Of a stretch of 64,000 bases of DNA, positions 19,126 to 28,500 are shown piece by piece. The notes beneath the pieces are model-generated. The model had not been told where the DNA came from and did not search any database. It saw only the letters and a program-made list of their open reading frames with translations. The position numbers were made by a program, and so were the translations under genes. Each line of letters begins with the position of its first letter. The stretch's first letter is position 1. Origin of the DNA: Roseovarius pacificus (GTDB taxonomy: Bacteria > Pseudomonadota > Alphaproteobacteria > Rhodobacterales > Rhodobacteraceae); assembly GCF_900142665.1 (NCBI RefSeq), contig NZ_FRBR01000006.1:62001-126000 (forward strand), read 5' to 3'.

Positions 19126-20105
19126 TTGACCCGCAGGTTAGAGGCCGATTCCTTGATCGCCTCGTATTGACCCGCCGGACGGAAACGCCACAGGTAATCG
19201 GGCATAATCGCCTCCATCGCGACGGGCTTGATACCCAAGTCGGCGAACCCCCTGGCCCCTTCGGACACAACGTTGTCCACCCGCAGGCTGCGCACCTGAT
19301 CGCGCGTGATCTGCGGCGGGATCAGCCCCAGAGAAACCGTCTGAACAAGCTCCATCACACCGGCCATGAGGCTGGCAATGCCGAATGGAATATTCATGAT
19401 CAGACGGCGGCGGCGAATAACACCCAGCATTTGCTGCATCAATTCGCGGAAGGTGTTCACATCCGGGCCGCCAAGCTCGTAAATACCCGGCGCGGCCGCG
19501 CCGGTCACGCCCATTGCTGCGGCACTGGCAGCGTCATCCACATAGACCGGCTGAAACTTCGTGTCGGCCCCGACAACAGGCAGCACCGGGCTGAACCGGG
19601 TCATGCCTGCAAAGCGATTGAAGAACTCGTCCTCGGACCCAAAAATCACGGACGGGCGCAGAATCACCGCTGTCGGGAAATGTTCAAGCACCACAGCTTC
19701 ACCCCTGGCCTTGGTTTGCGCATAAATGCTGTCGGAATCGACATTCGCACCGATGGCCGAAATCTGCACCATGCGCTGCACACCCTCTTCGGCAGCGAGT
19801 CGCGCAATCCGTTCTGCGCCTTCATGCTGCACGGCGTCGAAGTTGTTCTTGCCCTTGCGGTCGAACGTGCCCACACAGTTCACCACCGCATCGGCCCCCT
19901 GCATCACGGCACGAACACTGTTGTCGTCACGGATGTTGCAAAAGACCGGCTCGACCTGCCCGACAGCACCATAGGGTTTGACATGCATCGCTTCGTTCGG
20001 GCGGCGTACGGCGACGCGGATGCGCCAGCCCTCCTTGGCCAGACGTCGTGCGATATAGCGGCCGACGAATCCCGATCCGCCGTAGATGGTGACGAGTTTC
20101 GACAT
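19122..20105 (-). CDS. complex I NDUFA9-like atypical short-chain dehydrogenase
   Basis: The 327-residue protein starts [22 protein letters not shown], the glycine-rich nucleotide motif GGSGFVG of extended/atypical SDR proteins. [20 protein letters not shown] and the [14 protein letters not shown] segment resemble alphaproteobacterial relatives of the mitochondrial complex I subunit NDUFA9. The canonical YxxxK catalytic pair is altered (YAQTK), as is common in this group. The ATG at 20105 follows GGGAGA. A direct role in complex I here is inferred only from family resemblance; quinone-related or NADPH-binding functions have been proposed for relatives. It is convergent with uppP, sharing the TTAA stop. 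Confidence 0.85.
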   Translation of the reverse strand: MSKLVTIYGGSGFVGRYIARRLAKEGWRIRVAVRRPNEAMHVKPYGAVGQVEPVFCNIRDDNSVRAVMQGADAVVNCVGTFDRKGKNNFDAVQHEGAERIARLAAEEGVQRMVQISAIGANVDSDSIYAQTKARGEAVVLEHFPTAVILRPSVIFGSEDEFFNRFAGMTRFSPVLPVVGADTKFQPVYVDDAASAAAMGVTGAAAPGIYELGGPDVNTFRELMQQMLGVIRRRRLIMNIPFGIASLMAGVMELVQTVSLGLIPPQITRDQVRSLRVDNVVSEGARGFADLGIKPVAMEAIMPDYLWRFRPAGQYEAIKESASNLRVN

Positions 20106-20205
20106 CTGAGGGTCTCCCGGCTTGAAAATACTGTCTCTTCCTAATCCCCTATGGCGTTTTGAACAAGGTGCTATGAGCAATGCAACGATTTGACGAAAAT
20201 CTCCG

Positions 20206-20234
20206 TTGACACCGCCAGCCGGCAGGTCTAAACG
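20206..20234 (+). promoter_or_regulatory. predicted sigma-70 promoter of tRNA-Leu
   Basis: A perfect TTGACA (20206-20211) is followed after 17 bases by TAAACG (20229-20234), a weaker -10 match. Transcription would begin close to 20241, about ten bases before the mature tRNA 5' end. Confidence 0.55.
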
Positions 20235-20250
20235 CCCCTCCACGACACCT

Positions 20251-20337
20251 GCCCAGGTGGCGGAATTGGTAGACGCGCTAGCTTCAGGTGCTAGTGTCCG
20301 TATGGACGTGGAGGTTCGAGTCCTCTCCTGGGCACCA
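20251..20337 (+). tRNA. tRNA-Leu (anticodon CAG)
   Basis: The acceptor arms GCCCAGG and CCTGGGC pair fully, with discriminator A and an encoded CCA (20335-20337). The D-arm, the anticodon stem CTAGC/GCTAG with loop TTCAGGT, a long variable arm (GTGTCCGTATGGAC region) and the T-arm GAGGTTCGAGTCCTC are all visible. The anticodon at 20285-20287 is CAG, reading CTG leucine codons. The long variable arm is class II, as expected for leucine. A T-rich stretch (TTTCTTTTT) follows the CCA and may end transcription. Confidence 0.97.
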
Positions 20338-20475
20338 TTTCTTTTTACAGGTAATGAAAGTGTCGCATTTCATCTGAAATTGAGCACGGAATTCCAAACA
20401 CCGCTTGAGCACATACGTGTTCTGAACGCGCGAGCTCGTGGCGCGCGCGCATCGATTCTCAGGCAATCTGTTTGC

Positions 20476-21387
20476 TCAGGCCGCCACAGCCTTACGGTTG
20501 ATATGGCGATACCCGGCAACACCGTGCCAGAATCCATTGCTGAACGCGGTGCCCGCACAGATCGTCGAAAGACGAGATCGGCCGTCGTCTGCATCCAGCC
20601 CTGAGTTCAGCACATCGTTGAACACCTGCGCGACGGCAACCATATCCACATTCTGCGGCAGCAGACGGGCATGGGTTATTCCAAGCGCCTTCATTTCCGG
20701 CAGTTCTGCCAGCAATTCGATATAACTTTCCGATTGGGTCTGGATTCCGTTCACGCGCAGAATCGGCTGATCGTCACGGGTTGCCAATGGCATGCCATCG
20801 GGGTCGTCTTCGCAGATGAACTGGCAATTGTCTTTGGTCCTGCCATGTGCCCGCGCGTGATAGCAACGCGCCGATACTGCCAGCGGCGCGCGTCCGAAAA
20901 CCTGCACTTCCACCCCGAGATCCAGATCGCGTGCCGCCTTGGCCGCTATACCGACCGCCTCACCCGGCATTTCGGTGGGCAGGCAAACATGGGTCGCCCC
21001 CTGGTCTGCCATCCACGTGATCGTGGCTTCGTTATAAGCGTTCAGGAACGGCCCCACACGATGTGATCGGCCATCCCGTGCCAGAAGACCCGCAGCATTG
21101 TTGATCTCAATTTCATGGTCTTCGCTTTCCATCAGATCAGCGGTTGCCTGACGCTCCCGTTTGAGCATCACCTCGGCCAGCGAGCACAGCACCACGCGCT
21201 TCCCGCCGCGCTGCAACCGCTCGATGACCTGCGGCATCTCGCGCTCGAAGAACGGTGCGCGCTTTGAGCAAATCACCTCGCCCAGGTAGACCGTATCGAC
21301 AGGCGCCTCATCTGCGATACGCGCATAGAAATCCCGCTTGCGCTCGACGGTCCAGTGATATGCCAGTGGCCCCAGTGTCAGTTCCAT
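20476..21387 (-). CDS. ubiV: O2-independent ubiquinone biosynthesis protein UbiV
   Basis: UbiV pairs with UbiU to hydroxylate ubiquinone precursors without oxygen. The 303-residue U32-peptidase-fold protein has cysteines C40, C175, C188 and C192. The last three show the C-x12-C-x3-C spacing reported for the [4Fe-4S] ligands of E. coli UbiV, and C40 matches its first ligand. The start at 21387 (MELTLGPLAYHW) follows a GGAG stretch. It is last in ubiT-ubiU-ubiV, four bases after ubiU. The 138 bases between its stop and the tRNA-Leu gene hold only a weak hairpin. Confidence 0.93.
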   Translation of the reverse strand: MELTLGPLAYHWTVERKRDFYARIADEAPVDTVYLGEVICSKRAPFFEREMPQVIERLQRGGKRVVLCSLAEVMLKRERQATADLMESEDHEIEINNAAGLLARDGRSHRVGPFLNAYNEATITWMADQGATHVCLPTEMPGEAVGIAAKAARDLDLGVEVQVFGRAPLAVSARCYHARAHGRTKDNCQFICEDDPDGMPLATRDDQPILRVNGIQTQSESYIELLAELPEMKALGITHARLLPQNVDMVAVAQVFNDVLNSGLDADDGRSRLSTICAGTAFSNGFWHGVAGYRHINRKAVAA

Positions 21388-21391
21388 TGCC

Positions 21392-22411
21392 CTATCTCCA
21401 TTTCTTGGTCTTGAACGCACCCTGCGTTTCCTTCTGCCCCTCGGTCAGCGCCACCAGGTCGGCCAAATCAGGCGTCGCGCCCGCGCGGATTGCATCCACC
21501 GCCTCGCGGAAACTGCCCACCACCTTGCGGACATAGGATTTCGAGCGCTGTCGTCCTTCGATCTTGAAGGCGTGCACCCCCGCCTCCATCAGATCGGGCA
21601 GAAGGCGCGACAGGTTCAGACTGACGGGTTCCTCAAAGGCATAATACCCTTCAGGCCGATGCGGCGCCGTGTAACGACCCTTGCAGATGGTAGGGTAGCC
21701 CGCCGTTTCACCCGGTGCGAAACTGTCGATAGTGACCCCGCCAAGACACGAGCGCAGCGCGCCATCGGCATCTTCTTCATATGTCACCTTGGCCGCCGGA
21801 GAGCAGACACCATCCATGTTCGTCGATTCTCCGGTCATCCAGTTGGTCAGGCTGCACCGGCCCTCGACCATCAGGCCGTGATTGCCGAAAATGAAGGTTT
21901 CGATCTCGCAGGGGATTTCCTGCTTGATCGCGCGAATTTCAGGAATGGTCAGGATGCGCGGTAGCACTACGCGTTTGACCCCGAAATTCTGACAATAGTA
22001 TCGGATCGCTTCGGGGCTGGAGGCAGCGGCCTGAACCGACAGATGCAACCGCAGGCTTGGATGATTTGTGGCGATATGCTGCGCTACGCCCATATCGGCC
22101 ACGATGCAGGCATCCACGCCGACACGGGCCGCAATCGCCGCCGCATCGCGCCACAGATCGACCTTCCCGGCAGGGGGGTATGTATTGAGCGCCAACAGAA
22201 CCTTGGCGCCCCGCTGATGCGCATAGGCAACCGAGGCCTCCAACTCTTCGGGGCTGAAATTCAGCCCCGGAAAGTTGCGGGCATTCGTGGCATTGCGAAA
22301 CCCGCAATAGACCGAATCCGCCCCGGCATCGACGGCAGTACGCAAAGCCGCGGGCGTGCCTGCCGGACACACCAATTCACCCGCTTCGGAAAACCGGCCT
22401 TCCGCTCTCAT
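21392..22411 (-). CDS. ubiU: O2-independent ubiquinone biosynthesis protein UbiU
   Basis: This 339-residue U32-fold protein starts with ELVCPAGTPAALRTAVDAGADSVY, the usual beginning of the family's barrel. UbiU and UbiV together hydroxylate ubiquinone intermediates anaerobically, probably from prephenate. Cluster cysteines are expected as in E. coli UbiU. C186 (EGRC), C203 and C243 fit the family spacing, but the position of the first E. coli ligand, seven residues before EGRC, holds glycine (G179). C222 or C140 may supply the fourth ligand. The ATG overlaps the ubiT stop by four bases and ubiV follows after four bases. Confidence 0.92.
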   Translation of the reverse strand: MRAEGRFSEAGELVCPAGTPAALRTAVDAGADSVYCGFRNATNARNFPGLNFSPEELEASVAYAHQRGAKVLLALNTYPPAGKVDLWRDAAAIAARVGVDACIVADMGVAQHIATNHPSLRLHLSVQAAASSPEAIRYYCQNFGVKRVVLPRILTIPEIRAIKQEIPCEIETFIFGNHGLMVEGRCSLTNWMTGESTNMDGVCSPAAKVTYEEDADGALRSCLGGVTIDSFAPGETAGYPTICKGRYTAPHRPEGYYAFEEPVSLNLSRLLPDLMEAGVHAFKIEGRQRSKSYVRKVVGSFREAVDAIRAGATPDLADLVALTEGQKETQGAFKTKKWR

Positions 22412-22908
22412 GTTCCGCTCCTCCGTCGCAACACACCCAGAACCGCTCGGCCGGGCGGGCCGAACAGATCGGCCGTTTCCTGTGCAATCGAGCCATCCAC
22501 GTCGTCCAGCGCATTGCGCAACGATACCACGGCCTCGGTGTTGCCCGAGATTACAAGATCACGTGAAAAGAAGGCCGCATCGCCGTCGTCCTCACCATCA
22601 ACAAGATTCAGGAGCAGCATGAACGGCCCCTCGATCCTGGCATCGTGATCAGGCAGCGGGTAACGCGGAACAGCACGGAAAACCGGTTGCTCCGGGTCTG
22701 GGCGCAAATGCAGCGCAAAGGGAAGTTCACGCGCAACGATCAGGAAATCGGCTTGCTGATAAGGCGCGATGCGCGCGAACATCTCGGGATGTCGGCGGGC
22801 AATACGCCGTACGACACGCGCCAGAACGGGCTGCAACAGCGCGCGCACCGGCGCAGTTGGAAATATCGGCCATCGGCTGGCCGGACGATGAGTCGTCGCA
22901 TCTGTCAT
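22408..22908 (-). CDS. ubiT: UbiT-like SCP2 sterol-carrier domain protein
   Basis: The 166-residue protein carries an SCP2-like lipid-binding domain (about residues 30-125; FARIAPYQQADFLIVARELPFALHL...). In E. coli, UbiT is the accessory lipid-binding protein of the anaerobic ubiquinone pathway with UbiU and UbiV. Assignment rests on the domain and on its position as first gene of an overlapping ubiT-ubiU-ubiV operon. The ATG at 22908 (MTDATTHRP) follows CGGAAC; the frame is open upstream but lacks a family match. The divergent gene encodes an NsrR-like Rrf2 regulator, which may link the operon to nitric oxide or iron-sulfur status. Confidence 0.85.
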   Translation of the reverse strand: MTDATTHRPASRWPIFPTAPVRALLQPVLARVVRRIARRHPEMFARIAPYQQADFLIVARELPFALHLRPDPEQPVFRAVPRYPLPDHDARIEGPFMLLLNLVDGEDDGDAAFFSRDLVISGNTEAVVSLRNALDDVDGSIAQETADLFGPPGRAVLGVLRRRSGT

Positions 22909-22973
22909 GATGGGTGTTCCGATCCGATTGAAGCAAGGCTGACCTGTCTCGGCACACAAGCGCATCGTATCGC

Positions 22974-23045
22974 TGTCCGTCCTGACATTGTCCGTCCTTT
23001 TATCCGCGCATCAACAGAGCGCATCAGGGCAGTGGGGAACTGCCC
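22974..23045. promoter_or_regulatory. ubiT / rrf2 divergent control region: direct repeats and a hairpin
   Basis: Two exact copies of TGTCCGTCCT occur at 22974-22983 and 22989-22998, 15 bases apart. A perfect stem-loop GGGCAGT-GGGGA-ACTGCCC follows at 23027-23045. Both lie in the 210-base gap between ubiT (-) and the Rrf2 gene (+). I looked for an FNR-type TTGAT-N4-ATCAA box and found no convincing match. The elements could bind the divergent regulator, but this is inference. Confidence 0.35.
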
Positions 23046-23118
23046 CACCGGGATACCCTCTGGCCTAGTCCGCTGAATAAGTATTGTAAATGCCAATTGA
23101 ACCGACTAACCAGCGACC

Positions 23119-23538
23119 ATGCGTCTCACCTCTTTTACGGAATTTGGCCTGCGTATGCTTATGCGCATGGCGGCAACCCCGCATGTGGCCCTGTCCACTG
23201 CGGATTTCGCCAATGAGTTCGGCTTGTCACGTCATCATCTGGCAAAAATTGTTCAGCACCTATCCCGTGCAGGGCTGATTGAAACCCGCAGGGGAGGCGG
23301 CGGCGGGGCCATCCTTGCGCACCGGCCGCAAGAGATATTCCTGGGTGATCTGATCAGACTTCTGGAACGAGACCATCCGCTGGTCGAATGCTTTGGGGCC
23401 GATGGCGGTGACTGTTCACTTGACGGGCGCTGTCGCCTCAAAGCCCGATTGCGCGCGGCCGAAGCGGCGTTCCTGGCTGAACTGAACACCACGACATTGG
23501 CGGATATAGCACTCCCCTTTCTGCAAAAGAGAACCTGA
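23119..23538 (+). CDS. Rrf2 family regulator, NsrR-like
   Basis: The 139-residue protein begins MRLTSFTEFGLRMLMRMA, the Rrf2 opening, followed by a winged helix-turn-helix (residues about 25-55, DFANEFGLSRHHLAKIVQHL). Three cysteines at C91, C99 and C105 (ECFGADGGDCSLDGRC) match the cluster-binding pattern of NsrR, the nitric-oxide-sensing [Fe-S] repressor; IscR-type spacing differs. It is divergent from ubiT-ubiU-ubiV, an anaerobic quinone operon containing iron-sulfur proteins, and may control it. No typical NsrR target such as hmp lies adjacent, so the regulon is inferred. Confidence 0.85.
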   Translation: MRLTSFTEFGLRMLMRMAATPHVALSTADFANEFGLSRHHLAKIVQHLSRAGLIETRRGGGGGAILAHRPQEIFLGDLIRLLERDHPLVECFGADGGDCSLDGRCRLKARLRAAEAAFLAELNTTTLADIALPFLQKRT

Positions 23539-23584
23539 CCGACAATTACAGTGCCGCAAGGCATTGCCTGTCTCCCTCAATATG

Positions 23585-23602
23585 TTAGTGATTACTCACT
23601 TA
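23585..23602. promoter_or_regulatory. candidate TetR operator of the RND operon
   Basis: The sequence TTAGTGATTACTCACTTA contains AGTGA-N4-TCACT with flanking bases nearly symmetric (one mismatch in seven per arm). It lies 14 bases before the regulator's ATG, the usual site for autorepression by TetR regulators of RND pumps. Confidence 0.55.
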
Positions 23603-23616
23603 CTTATGGTGAAGCA

Positions 23617-24234
23617 ATGTCTAGAATGCGAAAACCCGCTGAGGAACGGCAAGCCGAGATCATCGAAACGGCACTCCAATTGCTGACACACACACCTGTC
23701 GAAAAACTTTCGACAGCTCTGGTTGCAAAAGAAGTCGGCATAACTCAGGCCGCAATCTTTCGGCATTTCCCAACCAAGGATGCGCTATGGCAAGCCGTGC
23801 TTGAGGATATCGAACGCCGCGCAGTCAATCTATGGAATGATGCCGTTGCAAAGGGAACATCCCCACTGGAGCGATTGGCTGAACTGATTGCAGCGCAACT
23901 TGGCCTTATCGCGGCCTATCCCGCTATCCCCACGCTGATTTTCAACGCCGGCCAGATATCGGCCGAGGATACGCTGCGCCCCATTCATCGGCGTATCATG
24001 TCGGGATTGCGGCACCGTCTGCTGGTCGAAATTCGAGAGGCTGCACAGACGGGTCAAATCCCTCCTGCGCCATCCACCGAAGATTGCGCCGATCTGTTCC
24101 TGGGTCTTGTGCAAGGTACGGTGTTACGCTGGAAATTATCGGATCGCTCATTCGATCTGATCCGGGAGGGCCGACGCATCGCCACAATCCAGATCGGCCT
24201 GCTGAGAGGCCACAAAGCCGGGGATGACAAATGA
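23617..24234 (+). CDS. TetR/AcrR family transcriptional repressor
   Basis: The 205-residue protein has a TetR N-terminal DNA-binding domain (residues about 8-55; ERQAEIIETALQLL...VAKEVGITQAAIFRHFPTKDALW) and a variable ligand domain. The ATG at 23617 is preceded by the AGTGA-N4-TCACT palindrome. Its stop overlaps the start of the membrane fusion protein gene (ATGA), so regulator, adaptor and pump form one operon. It probably represses the operon until a substrate of the pump binds; the ligand is unknown. Confidence 0.92.
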   Translation: MSRMRKPAEERQAEIIETALQLLTHTPVEKLSTALVAKEVGITQAAIFRHFPTKDALWQAVLEDIERRAVNLWNDAVAKGTSPLERLAELIAAQLGLIAAYPAIPTLIFNAGQISAEDTLRPIHRRIMSGLRHRLLVEIREAAQTGQIPPAPSTEDCADLFLGLVQGTVLRWKLSDRSFDLIREGRRIATIQIGLLRGHKAGDDK

Positions 24235-25538
24235 AGTTCCGGCGTCCACTCAAGATCCTTCCCCCGCTTGCCATCGGCATCGGCGTTGCCCTCTGGCTGA
24301 TGTCCGGGGCCGAGCCCCCTCAGCGTAGCGCACACCAGGAACGTTCGGTCACCGCCCGTACAATGACCGTAAAAACAACGCCTCTGGCACCGGTGGTCCG
24401 TGGCTTTGGCACGGTGCGCGCTGCGCAAAGCTGGCAAGCGGTCGCCGAGGTATCGGGCGCCATCACGTTCCGGCATCCAGATCTTGAAACCGGAAATGTG
24501 ATCCCCGCAGGCACCCGTGTTCTGGAGATCGACCCAAGCCGTTATGAAACGGCGCTACAAGAGGCACAGGCCGACCTGAACGCGCTGAAAGCCGAAAACG
24601 AACAGATCGATATCGAAGCGGCGAACACAAACAACATTCTCACCATTGAAGCCGAAAGGCTGGCCTTGGCGACCGCCGACCTGAACCGTGTGCGTACCCT
24701 GACGGAACAGGGCGCCACATCGCAGGCCCGGCTGGATGAGCAGGAGCGCATAACGCTTCAATTGCGCCGCACCGTGCAGGAATTGGAAAACAATCTGGCC
24801 CTCGTCCCGGTTCAGAAGGCGCGGCTGGATGCGCGGATCGCCCGCACCGAAGCCACGCTCGACCGAGCCGAACGCGATTTGAACATGACCAGTATCGTAA
24901 CACCGTTCAACCTGCGCGTGGGCACGGTGCATGTCGAACGATACCAGTTCGTGACAAGTGGCCAATCCCTTGTTGCCGCCGATGGAATCGCGCGGGCAGA
25001 GATCACGGCGCACTTGCCGATCGACAGTTTCCCAAGGCTTATGGGCGCGGCAGCAAATGCCGGGGTTCAGTTCGATGCCGACCACCTGCCGCAGGTATTG
25101 GAACGTATATCGGCCGAATTGAAACTGATCTCCAACCCCGGCCAGGTCCGGAACGGCAGGGTTCTTCGAATCGAGAACGCATTGGACCCACAGGCACGCT
25201 CGGTACCGGTGGTGATCGCGGTTGACGATCCCTACAAGGGGGCACGCCCTCCGGCGCACCTGCCGCTTGTCCCGAATATGTATGTCGAAGTGATCCTGAC
25301 CGCCCCGCCGGGAAACCCGAGAATTGCACTGCCCGTGCAGGCCGTTCACCAGGGCGATACCGTGTATCTGCGCAATACGGATGGACGGCTTGAACTACGG
25401 AACGTGACAGTCGGTTGGCGACAGGCCGACCTGGCCATAATCGAAGACGGCCTGACCACCGGCGAGGAAGTGATCGTTGACGATATCGTACCGGCTTTAC
25501 CCGGCCTGCGTATCGTTCCCGCGGAGACCGGGGAATGA
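24231..25538 (+). CDS. RND efflux periplasmic adaptor (membrane fusion protein)
   Basis: This 435-residue protein has an N-terminal membrane anchor at about residues 8-25, a lipoyl/beta-barrel region, and a long helical hairpin (about residues 105-210, rich in A, E, L and Q). It links the inner-membrane RND pump to an outer-membrane channel. No outer-membrane TolC gene is in the window, so an external one is needed. It overlaps the TetR gene and the RND pump gene by four bases each, showing tight coupling. No lipobox is obvious, so it is probably anchored by the transmembrane segment. Confidence 0.93.
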   Translation: MKFRRPLKILPPLAIGIGVALWLMSGAEPPQRSAHQERSVTARTMTVKTTPLAPVVRGFGTVRAAQSWQAVAEVSGAITFRHPDLETGNVIPAGTRVLEIDPSRYETALQEAQADLNALKAENEQIDIEAANTNNILTIEAERLALATADLNRVRTLTEQGATSQARLDEQERITLQLRRTVQELENNLALVPVQKARLDARIARTEATLDRAERDLNMTSIVTPFNLRVGTVHVERYQFVTSGQSLVAADGIARAEITAHLPIDSFPRLMGAAANAGVQFDADHLPQVLERISAELKLISNPGQVRNGRVLRIENALDPQARSVPVVIAVDDPYKGARPPAHLPLVPNMYVEVILTAPPGNPRIALPVQAVHQGDTVYLRNTDGRLELRNVTVGWRQADLAIIEDGLTTGEEVIVDDIVPALPGLRIVPAETGE

Positions 25539-28500
25539 TCGCTTGGTTCGTTCGTCACCCCACCGCGGCCAATCTGCTGCTCATCCTGATCGCGACCGCC
25601 GGGATCATGGCGGCTCCAACGCTGAAACGCGAAACCTTCCCGGATTTTCGCAAGACCGAGGCGGAAATTTCAGTCGTGTATCGGGGCGCAACGGCTGGCG
25701 ATGTCGAAGACGCGATTTGCAGGCGCCTTTGGGATGCGGTCGAAAGCGTGGAATATCTGGACGAGCTGACCTGTACCGCACAGGAAAACGCGGCGCGGGC
25801 TGTCGCCACGATGCAGCCGGATGGAAATGTGGGGCAATTCGTCAACGATTTGCGCACCGAAGTGTCCGCAGTTGATGATTTCCCTGTCGAGGCCGACCCG
25901 CCCGTCGTGCGGCAACTCAACCGTTCGGACGCCGTGGTTTCCGTAGCGGTCGCGGGCGATATGCCCCCGGCCTCGCTGGAGCATTACGCTTCTGACTTGC
26001 AAGACCGTCTCGCCGCCCTGCCCGATGTGGCCAGCGTGACAATAACGGGCTTTGGCGAACGGCAATACCGCATCACCGTACCCCGTGCAGTTCTGGAACA
26101 GCACGGGCTGACCGCCGCAGGGCTTGCGGACCGCATCGGTGCCCAAAGCCTCGACCGCCCCCTTGGCAGCCTTGAAACGGATCGGCTCGATATCGCCCTG
26201 CGCTTTGCCGACGAACGCCGCACACCCCAAGCCCTTGCGCAGATCGTTATCTTGTCGAAAGCCAACGGTGCCGAACTGACCCTGGGGCAGATCGCGCAGA
26301 TCGAAGAAACCTTCAGCCCGGATGAAAAACTGGCAATCCTCGATGGGCAGCGGGCAGCCTTTTTGCAGGTCAATAAATCGCTCGGAGCCGACGCCCTGCG
26401 CGTATTCGACGATGTCCAAACCCTGATTGAAACCGAACGTCGCGCCTTGCCCCCTACAATGCGCATCAAACTGGTTCAGGACATGACAAGCATCGTGCGC
26501 GACCGCCTTGCCATGCTGGTGCAGAACGGCGTAATCGGTCTGATTCTCGTGATCGCCGTCATGAGCCTGTTTTTCCGGCCCGGCTTTGCCATATGGGCCG
26601 CGTTGGGGTTGCCCGTGGCCTTTCTGGGGGCGTTCATCGCGATGGCATTGACGGGCCTTTCACTCAACATGATTACCTTGGTCGCGCTTTTGATGGCAAT
26701 CGGGATCGTGATGGACGATTCCATCGTAATTTCGGACTCGATCGCCGAAGAAGCGGCCCAAGGCGCACCCCGAAGCGACGCCGCCATCGCAGGTACCAAA
26801 CGGGTGTTACCCGGCGTCCTGTCGTCCTTTGCGACAACGGTTGCAATCTTCGCACCCCTGTCATTCCTCGCCGGCGATCTGGGAGCAGTGCTGGAGGTCT
26901 TGCCTGTCGTATTGATCGCCGCCCTCGCCGCAAGCCTGCTCGAAGCGTTCTGGGTTCTGCCCCATCACCTGTCGCACGGGTTGCATTTCTCACGGTGGCC
27001 CCCGTCACGGTTTCGCGAAGGGTTTGAAAAAGGCTTCGGAAACCTCCGCGACAACGGGCTTGGACGGCTGGTCGATAAAGCCGTCCAATGGCGGTATGCG
27101 ACCACCGGCCTGACCCTTGCCGCACTGATCATAACAGTGGCGCTGCTGCGCAGCGGATACGTCCAACGCGAAGCCCTGCCCGAGATTGACGGCGATGTGC
27201 TCGAGGCGCGCATCCTGATGCCCCAGGGCACACCACTTCATCAGACGACACTGGTCACAAATCGGGTGATCGCGGCGCTTGAGGTCGTCAACCAACACCT
27301 CTCGCCCAGGCAACCCGATGGTGAGGAGTTGGTGCAAACCGTTCAGACGATCTTTGACCGAAACCTGAGCGCGGACGAAAACGGTACACATGTCGCGACA
27401 GTGTCGGTCGATTTGTTGGGCGCGGAAAAACGCACAACCAAACTGGATGAACTGATCGCCGCGTGGCGGGCAGAGATCGGCGAACTACCCGGTGTGCTGG
27501 CCATAACCCTGACCGAACCGGGACTAGGCCCACAAGGTCAAGCCGTCGAAATTCGCCTGTCCGGTCCTGACCTGGACGATCTGCATATGGCGGCCACACG
27601 TCTTGTGGCTGAGTTAGAGACATATACGGGCGTCTATAACACCATGCATGATCTTCGGCCCGGTCGGCCCGAATTGCGCCTGACACTGGCAGAGGGCGCG
27701 ACCGGCCTGGGCCTTACCGGGCGCGATGTGGCCGGGCAGATCGGTGCAGCATTTCTGGGCCGGATCATCACAACCGTGCAGGATGGAGATGTCTCCCATG
27801 AAATCGAACTTGAGCAAAGCCCGGTCGACAGAAACGCATTCGACGACCTGACAACCTTTGAAGTATTGCTACCCGACGGCACCCGCATTCCACTGACGAC
27901 GGCAACCACGATCACGGAAACCCGTGGGTGGGGCCGTATCACTCATGTAGACGGGCAACGTACCGTCACCGTCGCCGCAGATGTCGATGGACGCATCGGC
28001 AACGCCGATGAGATAGTCACCGAACTGAACAACGGATTTCTGTTGGATCTCGTAGATTCGACTCCGGACCTTCAAGTCCGGATCGAAGGGCAAAACGCCA
28101 ACTCGGCCCAAACCATGGGGTCGATCCTGCGTGGCTTCCTGATTGGATTGGTGGGGATTTACGTGATCCTGTCTTTTCAGTTTCGCAGCTATTTGGAACC
28201 AATCATCGTGATGATGACAATTCCGCTGGCGCTGGTCGGCGTCGTGCTGGGTCATCTGGCTATGGGGTACAATATTTCAATGCCATCAATAATGGGGGCG
28301 GCTTCACTGGCCGGAATCGTGGTGAACAACGCCATTCTGCTCGTACAGGCCATTGACGATCACAAATCCAGAGGCGTGACTCCGGCTCAGGCGGTCGGGG
28401 CGGCCAGCCGCGACCGGTTCCGTCCCATCGTCGTATCGGTCACAACAACGATCATGGGGATGGCCCCTCTATTGCTGGAAACCAGCACACAGGCGCAGAC

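Noticed and set aside
20338-20475. A gene or second RNA between tRNA-Leu and ubiV
   Set aside because: Only weak hairpins and short frames; no ribosome site or tRNA-like fold.
22909-23118. FNR or NsrR consensus site upstream of ubiT
   Set aside because: No TTGAT-N4-ATCAA or close NsrR palindrome could be found; only partial half-sites.
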